Shown piece by piece: positions 17,160 to 26,232 of a stretch of 51,872 bases of DNA. This DNA comes from Geitlerinema sp. S16 (lineage in GTDB: Bacteria > Cyanobacteriota > Cyanobacteriia > Cyanobacteriales > Geitlerinemataceae), in assembly GCA_011390275.1 (NCBI GenBank), contig JAABST010000031.1, positions 1 through 51,872 on the forward strand, read 5' to 3'. Both the position numbers and the translations under genes were made by a program. The notes under the pieces were generated by a model, which did no database searches, was not told the origin of the DNA, and was given only the letters and a program-made list of their open reading frames with translations. The stretch's first letter is position 1. Each line of letters opens with the position of its first letter.

Positions 17160-17714
17160 ATGTTGACACACCGTCGGCTACCCGCAAGCCTGTCTGTGGT
17201 TTCCCTTGATCTGCCTGTTCGTTCAGCTTTCGAGACGATCGTAACGTTATACCAACGCGCTCCCCAACGCTTTCACGTCTTGATCGATGTCCCGACCTCA
17301 ACCTTTGATGCCCCGGACATCTCAGCCGCGCCTCCGACCATCTCTCGCAATACCAATCGATCGCCCAATTCCGTGCGATCACCGTCTCCAGCGATCGAAG
17401 CCCAAAGCCGTTTACTGTGGCTGGAAATTAGCCCCACCCGCGCGATTTTCACCTCTCAAAGCAAAACGGGTCTGAGCTATCGCCACATGTGGGAACGCGG
17501 AACCTATGGCATTAGTCGTTACTGGTTGAATAATCCAGAATCGGTTCATTCGCGGGAGGCGACGAACGCAAATCGAATGCGCTTGCGCAACTTTACGCGC
17601 AGCCTCGATCTCACCGGGCGCGATCATCCCGAGCATCTCCGTCTGGAATATGAACTCTGGTCACAGCAGCTCAAATTTGGAACCTATGTGCTCGACCTCG
17701 ATATCCGGGGCTAG
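17160..17714 (+). CDS. Conserved hypothetical protein
   Basis: A 184-residue soluble protein that I cannot assign to a named family. The N-terminal part (LPASLSVVSLDLPVRSAFET, then VTLYQRAPQRFHVLIDVP) and the C-terminal part (LWLEISPTRAIFTSQSK; MWERGTYGISRYWL; HLRLEYELWSQQLKFGTYVL) look like a folded domain. They are joined by a polar Ser/Pro-rich stretch (about 62-85). Codon use resembles its neighbours and there is no signal sequence. It precedes clpC on the same strand with a 310-bp gap. The pattern suggests a conserved cyanobacterial protein, but no catalytic residues stand out. Confidence 0.7.
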   Translation: MLTHRRLPASLSVVSLDLPVRSAFETIVTLYQRAPQRFHVLIDVPTSTFDAPDISAAPPTISRNTNRSPNSVRSPSPAIEAQSRLLWLEISPTRAIFTSQSKTGLSYRHMWERGTYGISRYWLNNPESVHSREATNANRMRLRNFTRSLDLTGRDHPEHLRLEYELWSQQLKFGTYVLDLDIRG

Positions 17715-18024
17715 GGAGTGAAAAGCGTGAAAGGTGATCATTGCTTCTCCTCACTCTGGATCGATCTCTGGCGATCGGTTCATAACTTAACGCTCAATAT
17801 GCTCAAAAGTGCGGGATCAGCGGTTGTTTCACTGTGAAAATACGGCTCTCACTACCCACAGAATGGTCTGCAATCCATTAGTATTAGTGGTGTAACAGAT
17901 ACAAAAATTCACAGTCACTGATCCCAAGAGGCATGTATCGACCTCAGCTTTAGCATCCAGGAGCAACGCTCGATCGTGATCGCTCCGTCCTCCTCGAACC
18001 GTCTTCCTTCACACACGAATCTCA
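17715..18024. other. clpC leader region
   Basis: 310 bp between the hypothetical gene and clpC. Contains GTGAAAAGCGTGAAAGGTGA just after the upstream stop (a short direct repeat) and ends with a pyrimidine-rich leader before the clpC ATG. No CIRCE-type inverted repeat is visible. The promoter is probably here but cannot be placed confidently. Confidence 0.35.
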
Positions 18025-20517
18025 ATGTTCGAACAGTTTACCGATAAGGCCATTCGCGTTGTCATGCTCGCCCAGGAGGAATCCCGCCGCCTTGGTCACA
18101 ATATGGTGGGAACCGAGCAACTGCTGCTCGGCCTACTCGGCGAGGGACGGAATGTCGCAGCGAAAGTCCTCGAAAAATTTGGGGTCACCCGTGATGATGC
18201 ACGCGAAGAGGTCGAGCAAATTGTGGGTCGCGGTTCGGGGCTGACATCGCCGGAAATTCCATTCACGCCGAAAGCCAAGCGTGTTCTGGAAAATGCGGTC
18301 GAAGAGTCGCGCCAGCTCGGCAATAACTACATTGCGCCGGAGCATATTTTGCTCGGTTTGACGCGCGATGAAAATGGTGTTGCCGTTACGGTTCTCGAAA
18401 ATCTCGGGGTCGATCGCAGTGAGCTACGGACGCAGGTGATGCGCGAGCTTGGGGAAATGGCCGCGTCGAGCGCAGGCGGCGGAACCCGGCGCGATCGCGG
18501 CAAAGATCGCGGCGATACCAAGACTTCGACCATCGACGAGTTCGGCACGAACTGGACGCAGGCCGCGATCGACGGCAAGCTTGACCCCGTTGTGGGTCGC
18601 GCGACCGAAACTGAGCGTGTGATTCAGATCCTGGGACGACGCACGAAAAATAATCCGATCTTGATCGGTGAACCGGGGATCGGTAAAACCGCGATCGCCG
18701 AAGGTCTCGCCCAGCGCATTGCCCAGCAGGACGTTCCCGAAGCGCTACTTGACAAGCAAGTGATTAGCCTAGAGATGGGTACGCTGGTCGCCGGTACGCG
18801 CTATCGCGGCGAGTTTGAGGAACGCCTGAAGAATATCTTGGCGGAAGTCAAAGCCGCCGGTAACATCATCCTGGCGATCGATGAAATCCACACCCTCGCC
18901 GGAGCCGGTGGCATCGAAGGCGGACTGGATGCGGCGAACTTGATGAAGCCCGCCCTGGCTCGGGGTGAGATCCAGTGTATTGGCGCGACGACTCTCGATG
19001 AGTTCCGCAAGTACATCGAAAAAGATGCAGCGCTTGAACGCCGTTTTCAGCCGGTGATGGTAGGAGAACCGAGCGTTGAAGAAACGATCGAAATCCTGAC
19101 GGGTTTACGCGATCGCTACGAGCAGCACCACCAACTGATCATCTCAGACGAAGCGCTCGAAGCCGCCGCCTCGCTAGCCGATCGCTACATCAACGATCGT
19201 TTCCTCCCCGACAAAGCGATCGACCTAATCGACGAAGCCGGATCGCGGGTTCATATCGACCACTACAGCAATTTCCCGGCTAGCCGAGAACTCAAACAGG
19301 AGTTAAAGCAAGTCATCAAGGATAAAGAGCGGGCGGTCGATGCTCAAGACTTCAAACAAGCCACCGAACTGCGCAATCAGGAAGACGAGCTGCGGAAAAA
19401 AATTGGAGATGGTGCTGAGGGCGTTGACCCGAGCGCGATCGCCAAGCCGACAGTGACCGAAGAGGATATCGCGACGATTGTTGCGAGCTGGACGGGCGTT
19501 CCGGTCAACAAGATCAGCGAAACCGAATCCGAAAAACTGCTGCACATCGAAGATACGCTGCACCAACGCATTATCGGCCAAGAAGACGCCGTGCGTGCGG
19601 TCTCCAAAGCGGTTCGCCGCGCTCGCGTCGGTCTCAAAAATCCCAATCGTCCGATCGCGAGCTTCATCTTCTCCGGCCCCACAGGCGTCGGTAAAACCGA
19701 ACTGACCAAAGCCCTCGCCGATTACTTTTTCGGTTCAGAAGAATCGATGATTCGCATCGATATGTCGGAATATATGGAGCGCTATTCGGTCTCGAAATTG
19801 ATCGGTTCACCGCCGGGATACGTGGGCTATGACGAAGGCGGCCAACTCACGGAAGCCGTACGCCGTAAGCCCTATTCCGTCGTTCTATTCGATGAAATCG
19901 AAAAGGCGCACCCGGATGTCTTCAATTTGCTCCTGCAAATCCTGGAAGATGGACGCCTCAGCGACACAAAAGGCCGCGTCGTCGATTTCAAAAATACGCT
20001 GATTGTCTTGACCTCCAACCTGGGAGCGCGGGCGATCGAAAAAGGTGGCGGCGGTTTGGGCTTTGAGTTCGACACCGATCGCGAAGATGCCCAATACAAT
20101 CGCATCCGCAACTTGGTGAACGAAGAGCTGAAACAGTTCTTCCGTCCAGAGTTCCTCAACCGTCTCGACGACATCATTGTCTTCCAGCAGCTCAAACGCG
20201 ACGAAGTCCAGAAAATCGCTGAGATTCTGCTTAAGGAAGTCGAAACGCGCCTTGCTGACCGTAACGTGACCCTTGAGATGACTGATCGCTTTAAGGAGCG
20301 GGTTGTTGTCGATGGGTTCGATCCGGCCTACGGTGCGCGTCCGTTACGTCGAGCGATTTCGCGTTTGCTGGAAGATGCCTTAGCGGAAGCGTTGCTGTCC
20401 GGTCGCATTGATGATGGGGATACGGCGACGGTGGATCTCGATGAAGATGGCAACGTGACGATCGTGCCAGGTTCACTTTCCGGTTCAGCCGTGCCAGAAC
20501 TGGCCGCCGTGGGTTAG
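18025..20517 (+). CDS. clpC: ATP-dependent Clp protease ATP-binding subunit ClpC
   Basis: ClpC is the Hsp100 AAA+ unfoldase that feeds proteins to ClpP, and in cyanobacteria it is essential for protein quality control. The 830-residue product has two N-terminal Clp repeats (about 1-145), and the first AAA+ module with Walker A GEPGIGKT at residues 215-222. A UVR-type middle domain follows ([19 protein letters not shown], about 435-465), then the second AAA+ module with Walker [10 protein letters not shown] near residue 552 and Walker [15 protein letters not shown]. The length and [19 protein letters not shown] start match orthologues. It forms a single gene ended by a strong hairpin terminator. 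The adaptor ClpS is encoded at 27804. Confidence 0.97.
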   Translation: MFEQFTDKAIRVVMLAQEESRRLGHNMVGTEQLLLGLLGEGRNVAAKVLEKFGVTRDDAREEVEQIVGRGSGLTSPEIPFTPKAKRVLENAVEESRQLGNNYIAPEHILLGLTRDENGVAVTVLENLGVDRSELRTQVMRELGEMAASSAGGGTRRDRGKDRGDTKTSTIDEFGTNWTQAAIDGKLDPVVGRATETERVIQILGRRTKNNPILIGEPGIGKTAIAEGLAQRIAQQDVPEALLDKQVISLEMGTLVAGTRYRGEFEERLKNILAEVKAAGNIILAIDEIHTLAGAGGIEGGLDAANLMKPALARGEIQCIGATTLDEFRKYIEKDAALERRFQPVMVGEPSVEETIEILTGLRDRYEQHHQLIISDEALEAAASLADRYINDRFLPDKAIDLIDEAGSRVHIDHYSNFPASRELKQELKQVIKDKERAVDAQDFKQATELRNQEDELRKKIGDGAEGVDPSAIAKPTVTEEDIATIVASWTGVPVNKISETESEKLLHIEDTLHQRIIGQEDAVRAVSKAVRRARVGLKNPNRPIASFIFSGPTGVGKTELTKALADYFFGSEESMIRIDMSEYMERYSVSKLIGSPPGYVGYDEGGQLTEAVRRKPYSVVLFDEIEKAHPDVFNLLLQILEDGRLSDTKGRVVDFKNTLIVLTSNLGARAIEKGGGGLGFEFDTDREDAQYNRIRNLVNEELKQFFRPEFLNRLDDIIVFQQLKRDEVQKIAEILLKEVETRLADRNVTLEMTDRFKERVVVDGFDPAYGARPLRRAISRLLEDALAEALLSGRIDDGDTATVDLDEDGNVTIVPGSLSGSAVPELAAVG

Positions 20518-20574
20518 TCGCTCACCGCTAACCCTGTGTCATAACCCTGCGTTAACGAAGTTCACCTATCTCAT

Positions 20575-20610
20575 GAAAAAGTCACTGCAATTTTCTGTAG
20601 TGACTTTTTC
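20575..20610 (+). terminator. Intrinsic terminator of clpC
   Basis: GAAAAAGTCACTGCA pairs with TGTAGTGACTTTTTC across an ATTTTC loop, a 15-bp stem with one wobble position that ends in a T-run. It lies 57 bp past the clpC stop. The A-rich left arm means it could also work on the opposite strand. Confidence 0.85.
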
Positions 20611-20630
20611 AAGTGTTGAATTGAAATCCT

Positions 20631-20659
20631 TATGATGTCAACGAATTGTTGACATCATA
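20631..20659. repeat. Perfect 12-bp inverted repeat beside an IS605 remnant
   Basis: TATGATGTCAAC and GTTGACATCATA form a perfect 12-bp stem around GAATT. It follows the clpC terminator by about 20 bp and directly abuts the TnpB remnant. It contains TGTTGACATC-like sequence that recurs at about 20692-20701 inside that remnant. It may be a mobile-element end or a regulatory palindrome. Confidence 0.5.
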
Positions 20660-20661
20660 GG

Positions 20662-21056
20662 GTCGATTAACGTGAAGTTTGCGACCATTGCTTGTTGACA
20701 TCCTCACCGGGCTAAAGCCACAGTGATTCCCAAACCTCGCGATCTGGGTTTCTGCTTCATCGCACCCGCCTCTACCCTCAAGGAGTTTATGGTCTTACGG
20801 TCGCTCCACAGACTAACCCCGTGTGTCCCACGGTTTGACTGAATTCAGAGAATTCTAGGGTGTTGGTTGATTCAGGGGATGCTGTTCATTGCCCCGTCCT
20901 CTTTTCCCGGTCTACCGAGCTTGCTGCGCCACTGGCTTTGCCAGATTTCGTCACGTTTGGCTGTCTGTTACGTCTGCGTCGCGGGTGGGTCATTGACCAT
21001 ATTTACTTTACAGTTTTTTTGCCAAGCCGTCCTCTAAGGACGGGGTTTTAGACCCA
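20662..21056 (-). mobile_element. Degenerate IS200/IS605-type element with TnpB 3' remnant
   Basis: On the minus strand a frame ending at TGA 20704-20706 reads LWSDRKTINSLRVEAGAMKQ then KPRSRGLGITVALAR. An overlapping frame reads VGHTGLVCGATVRP. Both resemble the extreme 3' part of cyanobacterial TnpB (OrfB) genes; the two frames indicate a frameshift or simply short overlap. There is no RuvC-like core. At the other end is the small hairpin CCGTCCTCTAAGGACGG (21028-21044), typical in style of IS605 subterminal stem-loops. The interior between them has no other coding potential, so this is an internal-deletion derivative. It inserted between clpC and cysH. Confidence 0.55.
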
Positions 21057-21197
21057 TTCTTCTGATAAGCTTGCAAGCTATACGTTTAACGATCGCGATC
21101 TTGGCCGATACCAAGTGCAGACCCCAATGGTATGTGACCCCCATTCGCTCACCTGTCATCACGTTCGACGTTCTACCAAACAATTTCCATACCTTCT

Positions 21198-21965
21198 ATG
21201 ACGGCTACTACCGCTTCTACCGTAGATGGCACGATCGTCGATCTTCAGGCCGCTAATCGTGACCTTGAGGAAGCGACGTCCACGGAGATCATCCGTTGGG
21301 CTGCCGATATGTTTGGAGATGGCCTGGTCATGAGCAGCAGTTTTGGCATTCAAGCTGCGGTAATGCTGCACCTTGCAACCCAGGTAAAACCCGATATTCC
21401 AGTCATTTGGATTGATACAGGATATTTACCGGCGGAAACCTATCGGTTCGCAGACGATCTCATCTCACGCCTCAATCTCAATATTCAGGTGTATCAATCC
21501 TCGATCAGTCCCGCGCGGATGGAAGCGCTATACGGCAAACTTTGGGAACTCGACGACATCGAAGCCTTTAACCGTTATGACTACATTCGCAAAGTTGAGC
21601 CGATGCAGCAGGCGCTTGCCGATCTGAAGGCCACCGCGTGGCTCGCGGGTCTACGATCGAAACAGACTGATCATCGTAAAACGCTCGATGTGGTCGGAGT
21701 TCAGGGCGATCGCTATAAAGTGTTGCCGATTTTGGACTGGCATTCCCGTGATATCTATAACTATCTGACCCAGTTTGATTTGCCGTATCACCCGTTTTTT
21801 GAACGGGGCTACACAAGTGTCGGTGACTGGCATTCAAGCCGACCCGTCACCGCCGACGATGAGCATGAACGCAACACGCGCTTTCGTGGGCTCAAACAGG
21901 AATGTGGTCTACATCTACCGCAAACGCCAGATGAAGCGAAAAGTCTGGATTCTAGCTCGCTGTAG
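21198..21965 (+). CDS. cysH: Phosphoadenylyl-sulfate (PAPS) reductase
   Basis: CysH reduces activated sulfate to sulfite with thioredoxin as donor in assimilatory sulfur metabolism. The 255-residue protein has the PP-loop-like segment [15 protein letters not shown], then [15 protein letters not shown], the block [14 protein letters not shown], and the C-terminal [15 protein letters not shown] with catalytic Cys236 in QECGLH. Only this single Cys is found near the C-terminus; the paired cysteines that hold the [4Fe-4S] cluster of APS reductases are absent, so PAPS is the likely substrate. The start ATG 21198 follows the IS605 remnant by about 140 bp, so the promoter must lie in or near the remnant. 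It ends 11 bp before dacB and may be co-transcribed with it. Confidence 0.93.
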   Translation: MTATTASTVDGTIVDLQAANRDLEEATSTEIIRWAADMFGDGLVMSSSFGIQAAVMLHLATQVKPDIPVIWIDTGYLPAETYRFADDLISRLNLNIQVYQSSISPARMEALYGKLWELDDIEAFNRYDYIRKVEPMQQALADLKATAWLAGLRSKQTDHRKTLDVVGVQGDRYKVLPILDWHSRDIYNYLTQFDLPYHPFFERGYTSVGDWHSSRPVTADDEHERNTRFRGLKQECGLHLPQTPDEAKSLDSSSL

Positions 21966-21976
21966 CAGGTCGCGAG

Positions 21977-23440
21977 ATGTTCATTGCTCCAAGGGTTTCG
22001 ATCGCAATTCTGAGTCTCTCCATTGGTTTGGGACTGTCTGCAACGGCTGCACGCGGGGACTGCTTGACCTCGCTTGAGGCTGACCTCACGCAGATCCTCG
22101 CGACCGTGGATGTTTCGCCCTATGCCTCCTGGGGGGTCGCGCTCACAACCCTTGATCGCACACTGACCTATCAGCGCCAGGGCGATCGTGCTTTCGTCCC
22201 AGCCTCCAATGTCAAACTCTTCACGACAGCGGCGGCACTCCTAGACCTGGGGGCAAACTGGCAAACCATGACTCAGGTGTACTGGAATCGCGATCGCCTG
22301 ATTTTGCGAGGCGGAGGCGATCCGACCCTGACGCTGGCTGATTTAGGCGATCTGGCCGCGCAAACCATCCAAAATTTGCCTGACGATACCGGAATTGACT
22401 ATCTGATCCTGGATGATGGCTACTTTCAGGGCGATGCCATTGATCCCCATTGGGAATGGGAAGACACTCAGGCCGGATATGGTGCGCCGGTGAATGCCAC
22501 GATCGTGGATCGTAATGCTATCCCGTTAACCTTGGTTCCACAGCGAGTGGGGCGGAGCTTAGCCGTGAGATTTGAGCGTCCGGGCGATGCGGATCGCTGG
22601 ACGGTAGAAAATCAATCTCGATCGGTTTCCGAGTCGGAACCGGAATGGCTAGAGGTCGGACGTGACTGGCGGAGCAACACGATCGCCATTCACGGCCAAC
22701 TGATCTCTGGCGCACCGTCGGAGCCAGTGGCCGTCTCGATGCCCGATCCCGCTGGCTATGCGCTGAGCGAGTTTCACCAAGCTCTGAGCGATCGCGGCTT
22801 GCCTATCCCCGAAACCGCGATTCACCAGGCTGCGTTTGGCGTCGGAACGATCGTCGCGTACCGCACATCTCCTCCCCTTGTAGAACTCATCACAACGACC
22901 AACCAATACAGCGACAACCTATTTGCAGAAGCTCTATTACGTCACCTAGGAACAAGCTCACAGGACGGTAGGCAGGAGACAACAACACGCGATCGCGGCC
23001 TACAGCAAGTGCGCGATGTCCTACAGCGCGAGCTAAATCTCGATCCCAATCGCTACACGATTCAGGATGGCTCCGGTCTGTCGCGTCAAAATTCGATCGC
23101 CCCAGAAATAGTGGTGTCGCTGTTGCAAGCGATGGCAAATTCATCAGCGGCAACACCGTTTATTGCCTCTTTGCCGGTACTGGGAGAATCAGGAACCCTT
23201 GCCACCTGGACTCCGTTACCCAGCGGCGCGATCGTGCGTGCCAAAACCGGATCAATGACCGGAATTTATGCCCTATCCGGTTACCTCGCCCCCCCCGGAA
23301 GCGCGACACAATCGCCCAACACGATCGCCTTTAGCATCATCATCAACCATTCGGACGCCTCCTACGGCATCACGCAGTCCGCCGTAGCCGATCTCCTGGC
23401 GCAAATTGACCAGTTTCAGCAATGCCGTCGATCGCTATAG
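21977..23440 (+). CDS. dacB: D-Ala-D-Ala carboxypeptidase/endopeptidase (PBP4 type)
   Basis: A 487-residue periplasmic penicillin-binding protein of class C (S13 peptidase). It has an N-terminal signal sequence (about 1-27, ending AARG). The catalytic triad motifs are SxxK as PASNVK (Ser77, Lys80), SxN as YSDN, and KTG as AKTGSMTG. The large insert between the SxxK and SxN boxes is typical of PBP4 proteins. It trims D-alanine from peptidoglycan stem peptides and cleaves cross-links. The gene starts 11 bp after cysH and ends 17 bp before the convergent PstS-like gene. Confidence 0.92.
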   Translation: MFIAPRVSIAILSLSIGLGLSATAARGDCLTSLEADLTQILATVDVSPYASWGVALTTLDRTLTYQRQGDRAFVPASNVKLFTTAAALLDLGANWQTMTQVYWNRDRLILRGGGDPTLTLADLGDLAAQTIQNLPDDTGIDYLILDDGYFQGDAIDPHWEWEDTQAGYGAPVNATIVDRNAIPLTLVPQRVGRSLAVRFERPGDADRWTVENQSRSVSESEPEWLEVGRDWRSNTIAIHGQLISGAPSEPVAVSMPDPAGYALSEFHQALSDRGLPIPETAIHQAAFGVGTIVAYRTSPPLVELITTTNQYSDNLFAEALLRHLGTSSQDGRQETTTRDRGLQQVRDVLQRELNLDPNRYTIQDGSGLSRQNSIAPEIVVSLLQAMANSSAATPFIASLPVLGESGTLATWTPLPSGAIVRAKTGSMTGIYALSGYLAPPGSATQSPNTIAFSIIINHSDASYGITQSAVADLLAQIDQFQQCRRSL

Positions 23441-23457
23441 TCAGAGCAAACTTAGCT

Positions 23458-24369
23458 CTAGGGCGATGCAAACATCTGCTGCTGACCTTCGGGAGACAGG
23501 ACATATCCTAAAAATGCAGCCGCAACGGGACTAAGCGGCTCACGATAGACGTAATACAACTGACGGGAAAACGGATAGCTTTCGGCAGCGGGGGTCACGC
23601 CATCGATCGCAACAACGCGCACCGTGGTTTGATTCATCACCTGCGAAGCCGTCGCATAACCAATCCCATCTTTGCCCAATTTCTGTAGCATCGGCGTTGT
23701 CGCATCGCGATCGAGCGTTGTGATCGTCGGCCCCGTCCCGAATTCTCCTCCGCCTAAAACGATCTCTTTAAATGCTTGGTGCGTCCCACTTTCTGGCGGA
23801 CGATTAATCACGCGGATGGGTGAATTTGAGCCGCCGATCTCTGACCAGTTCGTGATTTTACCTTGGAAAATATCGACGACCTGATCCTGTCTCAGGGTTT
23901 GACTGCCTATATTCTCGATGCCGACGACGATCGCAATGCGATCCAGAGCTACCGGAACAGCTACAAGCCCAAGATCCTCTTCGTCAGGGGTTAAGGGTCG
24001 TGACGAGGCAGCAACATCAGCCTGAGCAGAGAGCAACGCCTCGATTCCCTGGCTAGAGCCCTGAGCGCGGGTGGTAACGCTGGTGCTGGGAAATTGCGCT
24101 TCAAAGCCCGCCTTCAGATTGGCATTGAGTGTCACCATGCTGGTGGAACCCTCTAGGCGAACGTTTGTGCCGGTCGGGACACTGGCCGGAGGTGGAATAT
24201 TGGGGGCAGGGCTACTCGAACCCTCTGACCCCGATTCACTGCCCTCTGTGAGCGTCGCGATCGGCGCAGAGACCTCACGCTTAAAGAACCACCAGTAACC
24301 ACCAGCGGCCAACACCAAAAATAACAGGATGTAGACAATCGGCGGCGGACCGCTCTTTTGTAGGCTCAT
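23458..24369 (-). CDS. PstS-like phosphate-binding protein, membrane-anchored
   Basis: A 303-residue protein with an N-terminal membrane anchor (VYILLFLVLAAGGYWWFF, about residues 12-29), then a Ser/Pro-rich linker (about 35-65). A periplasmic binding-protein fold follows, with VRLEGSTSMVTLNANL and the TRAQGSSQGIEALL, ADVAASSRPLTPDEEDLG and PESGTHQAFKEIVL blocks characteristic of PstS-type proteins. The SGTHQAF motif contributes phosphate ligands in PstS. It lacks the lipobox used by canonical PstS. No pstCAB genes are nearby. Other members of this family sense or scavenge phosphate, or bind other anions, so the ligand is not certain. It is downstream of a small conserved gene on the same strand. 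Confidence 0.82.
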   Translation of the reverse strand: MSLQKSGPPPIVYILLFLVLAAGGYWWFFKREVSAPIATLTEGSESGSEGSSSPAPNIPPPASVPTGTNVRLEGSTSMVTLNANLKAGFEAQFPSTSVTTRAQGSSQGIEALLSAQADVAASSRPLTPDEEDLGLVAVPVALDRIAIVVGIENIGSQTLRQDQVVDIFQGKITNWSEIGGSNSPIRVINRPPESGTHQAFKEIVLGGGEFGTGPTITTLDRDATTPMLQKLGKDGIGYATASQVMNQTTVRVVAIDGVTPAAESYPFSRQLYYVYREPLSPVAAAFLGYVLSPEGQQQMFASP

Positions 24370-24470
24370 GGGTTGATCGGTGTCCTTCGTGCGAAATCTA
24401 AAAAAGATTAAATCGAGAGTCAGGGTCAGAAGTATTTAGAGGCGAATTCCCGCGCTCTCATTCAATCTAG

Positions 24471-24530
24471 CCTGAGAATCCGAAGCCTGAGAATCCGAAA
24501 CCTGAGAATCCGAAACCTAAGAATCCACAA
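24471..24530 (-). repeat. Four tandem copies of a 15-bp repeat at a gene's stop codon
   Basis: Copies at 24471-24485, 24486-24500, 24501-24515 and 24516-24530 follow the consensus CCTGAGAATCCGAAA. On the minus strand they encode in-frame Val-Ser-Asp-Ser-Gln units. The copy inside the coding region has TAG where the others have CAG, so it provides the stop codon. Confidence 0.85.
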
Positions 24531-24705
24531 TCGAGATTCGCCCCAAACGAAACCGATCAAAGATTTGATTAATCAAACGATAATCATCCTCGTCAATATT
24601 TTGCCCAGACAAAATGAGCGACATCAGTTGAAGATACTGGATACGCGTCAGCGTCCCGGCCTTGAGAATCGCGTTAATCTCGGAGCGTTCTAGGGTGATT
24701 GCCAT
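24517..24705 (-). CDS. Small conserved cyanobacterial-type protein
   Basis: A 62-residue, mostly helical protein beginning MAITLERSEINAILKAGTL and ending RFRLGRISIVDS. I do not recognise a named domain. The compact, charged helices and clean start suggest a real gene, and I recall similar short hypothetical proteins in other cyanobacteria. Its stop TAG lies in the first unit of a 15-bp tandem repeat. If TAG were CAG, the frame would continue about 30 codons through the repeats. It lies upstream of the PstS-like gene on the same strand and downstream of accB, with gaps of about 150 and 125 bp. Confidence 0.7.
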   Translation of the reverse strand: MAITLERSEINAILKAGTLTRIQYLQLMSLILSGQNIDEDDYRLINQIFDRFRLGRISIVDS

Positions 24706-24830
24706 GATTCAACACCAAGGGGACAGTATCTTCAATTTCGCAGACGATCGCGTGTAATGCTGTCGCTGCACGGCTCGATCGAGAACGAAGACGAGTTGGG
24801 AAAGCGAGGAGAGCGAGGAAAGCCGAGAAA

Positions 24831-25358
24831 CTAACTGGGCATAACGCGCATCAGCGGCTGATTAAATTCGACGGGTTCGCCATTCTCCACCAAGATTTCG
24901 ACGATCTCGCCGCTCACCTCTGCTTCGACTTCGTTCATCAGCTTCATGGCTTCGATGATGCACACGGCTTGGCCTTTGGAGATGCGATTGCCGGTCTCGA
25001 CGAAGGGCGGCTCGGTGGGAGCGGGAGCGCGATAGAACGTGCCGACCATGGGTGAGACAATTTCCACCCATTTAGGATCGGCGGGCGGTGGGGTTGGTTC
25101 ACTGGGCGCGGCGGGGGGAGCGGCGATCGGAGCGGGCATCGGCATCGAGGCAACCGGCATCGCTGCCGCATTGGCATTCATGACGCCGATTTGGGCGGTA
25201 AGCGCCGCGAGGTCTGCTGCCGAAACGCTATTCTCGCTGCTGCTGGAACCGCGACGTAAGTTCAGTTCTAGCTCGTCACTTTTAATATTAAGTTCCGTAA
25301 TATCAGTTTGTTCGAGAGCTGCGATCAGGTCGCAGAGCTGCTGAAAGTCGAGTTTCAC
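24831..25358 (-). CDS. accB: Biotin carboxyl carrier protein of acetyl-CoA carboxylase
   Basis: A 175-residue BCCP with an N-terminal helical region, a Pro/Ala-rich linker (about 70-95, [20 protein letters not shown]) and a C-terminal biotinyl domain. The biotin-accepting Lys139 lies in the canonical EAMKLMNE motif, preceded by [13 protein letters not shown]. AccB carries CO2 between AccC and AccAD in the first step of fatty-acid synthesis. It sits directly downstream of efp on the same strand, an arrangement seen in many cyanobacteria. Length is typical. Confidence 0.96.
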   Translation of the reverse strand: MKLDFQQLCDLIAALEQTDITELNIKSDELELNLRRGSSSSENSVSAADLAALTAQIGVMNANAAAMPVASMPMPAPIAAPPAAPSEPTPPPADPKWVEIVSPMVGTFYRAPAPTEPPFVETGNRISKGQAVCIIEAMKLMNEVEAEVSGEIVEILVENGEPVEFNQPLMRVMPS

Positions 25359-25528
25359 GGGTATTAATGCGTTTTTGATAAATCGTTGTCGCGATCGCGC
25401 CGTGGGGCGATCGTCGATCGAGCTGTGGCCATAACGGTAGATCTTGCGGATCGTTGGATGTTCTTCCGAGGGTGAGCCACGCTCGATCGCTTCAGCTTCG
25501 GAGAATTCGGAGAATTCGGCGCTTGAAT

Positions 25529-26089
25529 TTATTCGCGACCGAGATATTTATCATCGCGGGTGTCGATTTTAATGCGCTCCCCGATCGAGATAAACAGCGG
25601 AACCATAATCTGAGCGCCGGTTTCAACGATCGCCGGTTTCGTGCCACCCGTCGCCGTATCCCCTTTAACACCGGGATCGGTTTGGGTGACTTCCAGCACG
25701 ATCGAATTTGGAAGTTCAACTTCGAGTACTTGACCGTTCCAGGTCAACACATTGACTTCCATTTCTTCTTTGATGTACTTCGCACCTTGCTCGCCGATTT
25801 GCTCAACGGTGAGGCTCGCCTCTTCATAGGTATTCATGTCCATGAAGATATACGAGTCACCATCCTTGTAGGTGTGCTGCATGGTGGCTTTTTCGAGCAC
25901 GGCCTGGGGAACGGTTTCTCCCGCACGGAACGTTTTTTCGACGATATTCCCGGTTTTGGCGTTCTTCAGCTTGGTGCGGACGAATGCCGAGCCTTTACCG
26001 GGTTTAACGTGTAAGAACTCAACTACTCGCCATACGGCGCCGTCGAGTTCGATGGACGTACCCGTTCGGAAGTCGTTCGAGGAGATCAT
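25529..26089 (-). CDS. efp: Translation elongation factor P
   Basis: EF-P relieves ribosome stalling at polyproline stretches by entering the E site. The 186-residue protein has the three beta-barrel domains. The tip loop reads [14 protein letters not shown] with Lys32 at the position modified in many bacteria. Later blocks include [15 protein letters not shown] and [16 protein letters not shown], both usual in EF-P. The start [10 protein letters not shown] is canonical. The gene precedes accB by 170 bp in the same direction and could be co-transcribed with it. Confidence 0.97.
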   Translation of the reverse strand: MISSNDFRTGTSIELDGAVWRVVEFLHVKPGKGSAFVRTKLKNAKTGNIVEKTFRAGETVPQAVLEKATMQHTYKDGDSYIFMDMNTYEEASLTVEQIGEQGAKYIKEEMEVNVLTWNGQVLEVELPNSIVLEVTQTDPGVKGDTATGGTKPAIVETGAQIMVPLFISIGERIKIDTRDDKYLGRE

Positions 26090-26232
26090 GGATATGGGCT
26101 AATGCTGAATAATAGGCAACCTATTTTACCGTCGTGCGGCTCGTTTGCCGCAGGGGGGATTGCGTCGCTAATGTCAGCGGATGTAACCACGTCGCGATCG
26201 AGCCGGATTTATGAGCTGTGTGGCCTCGAATC

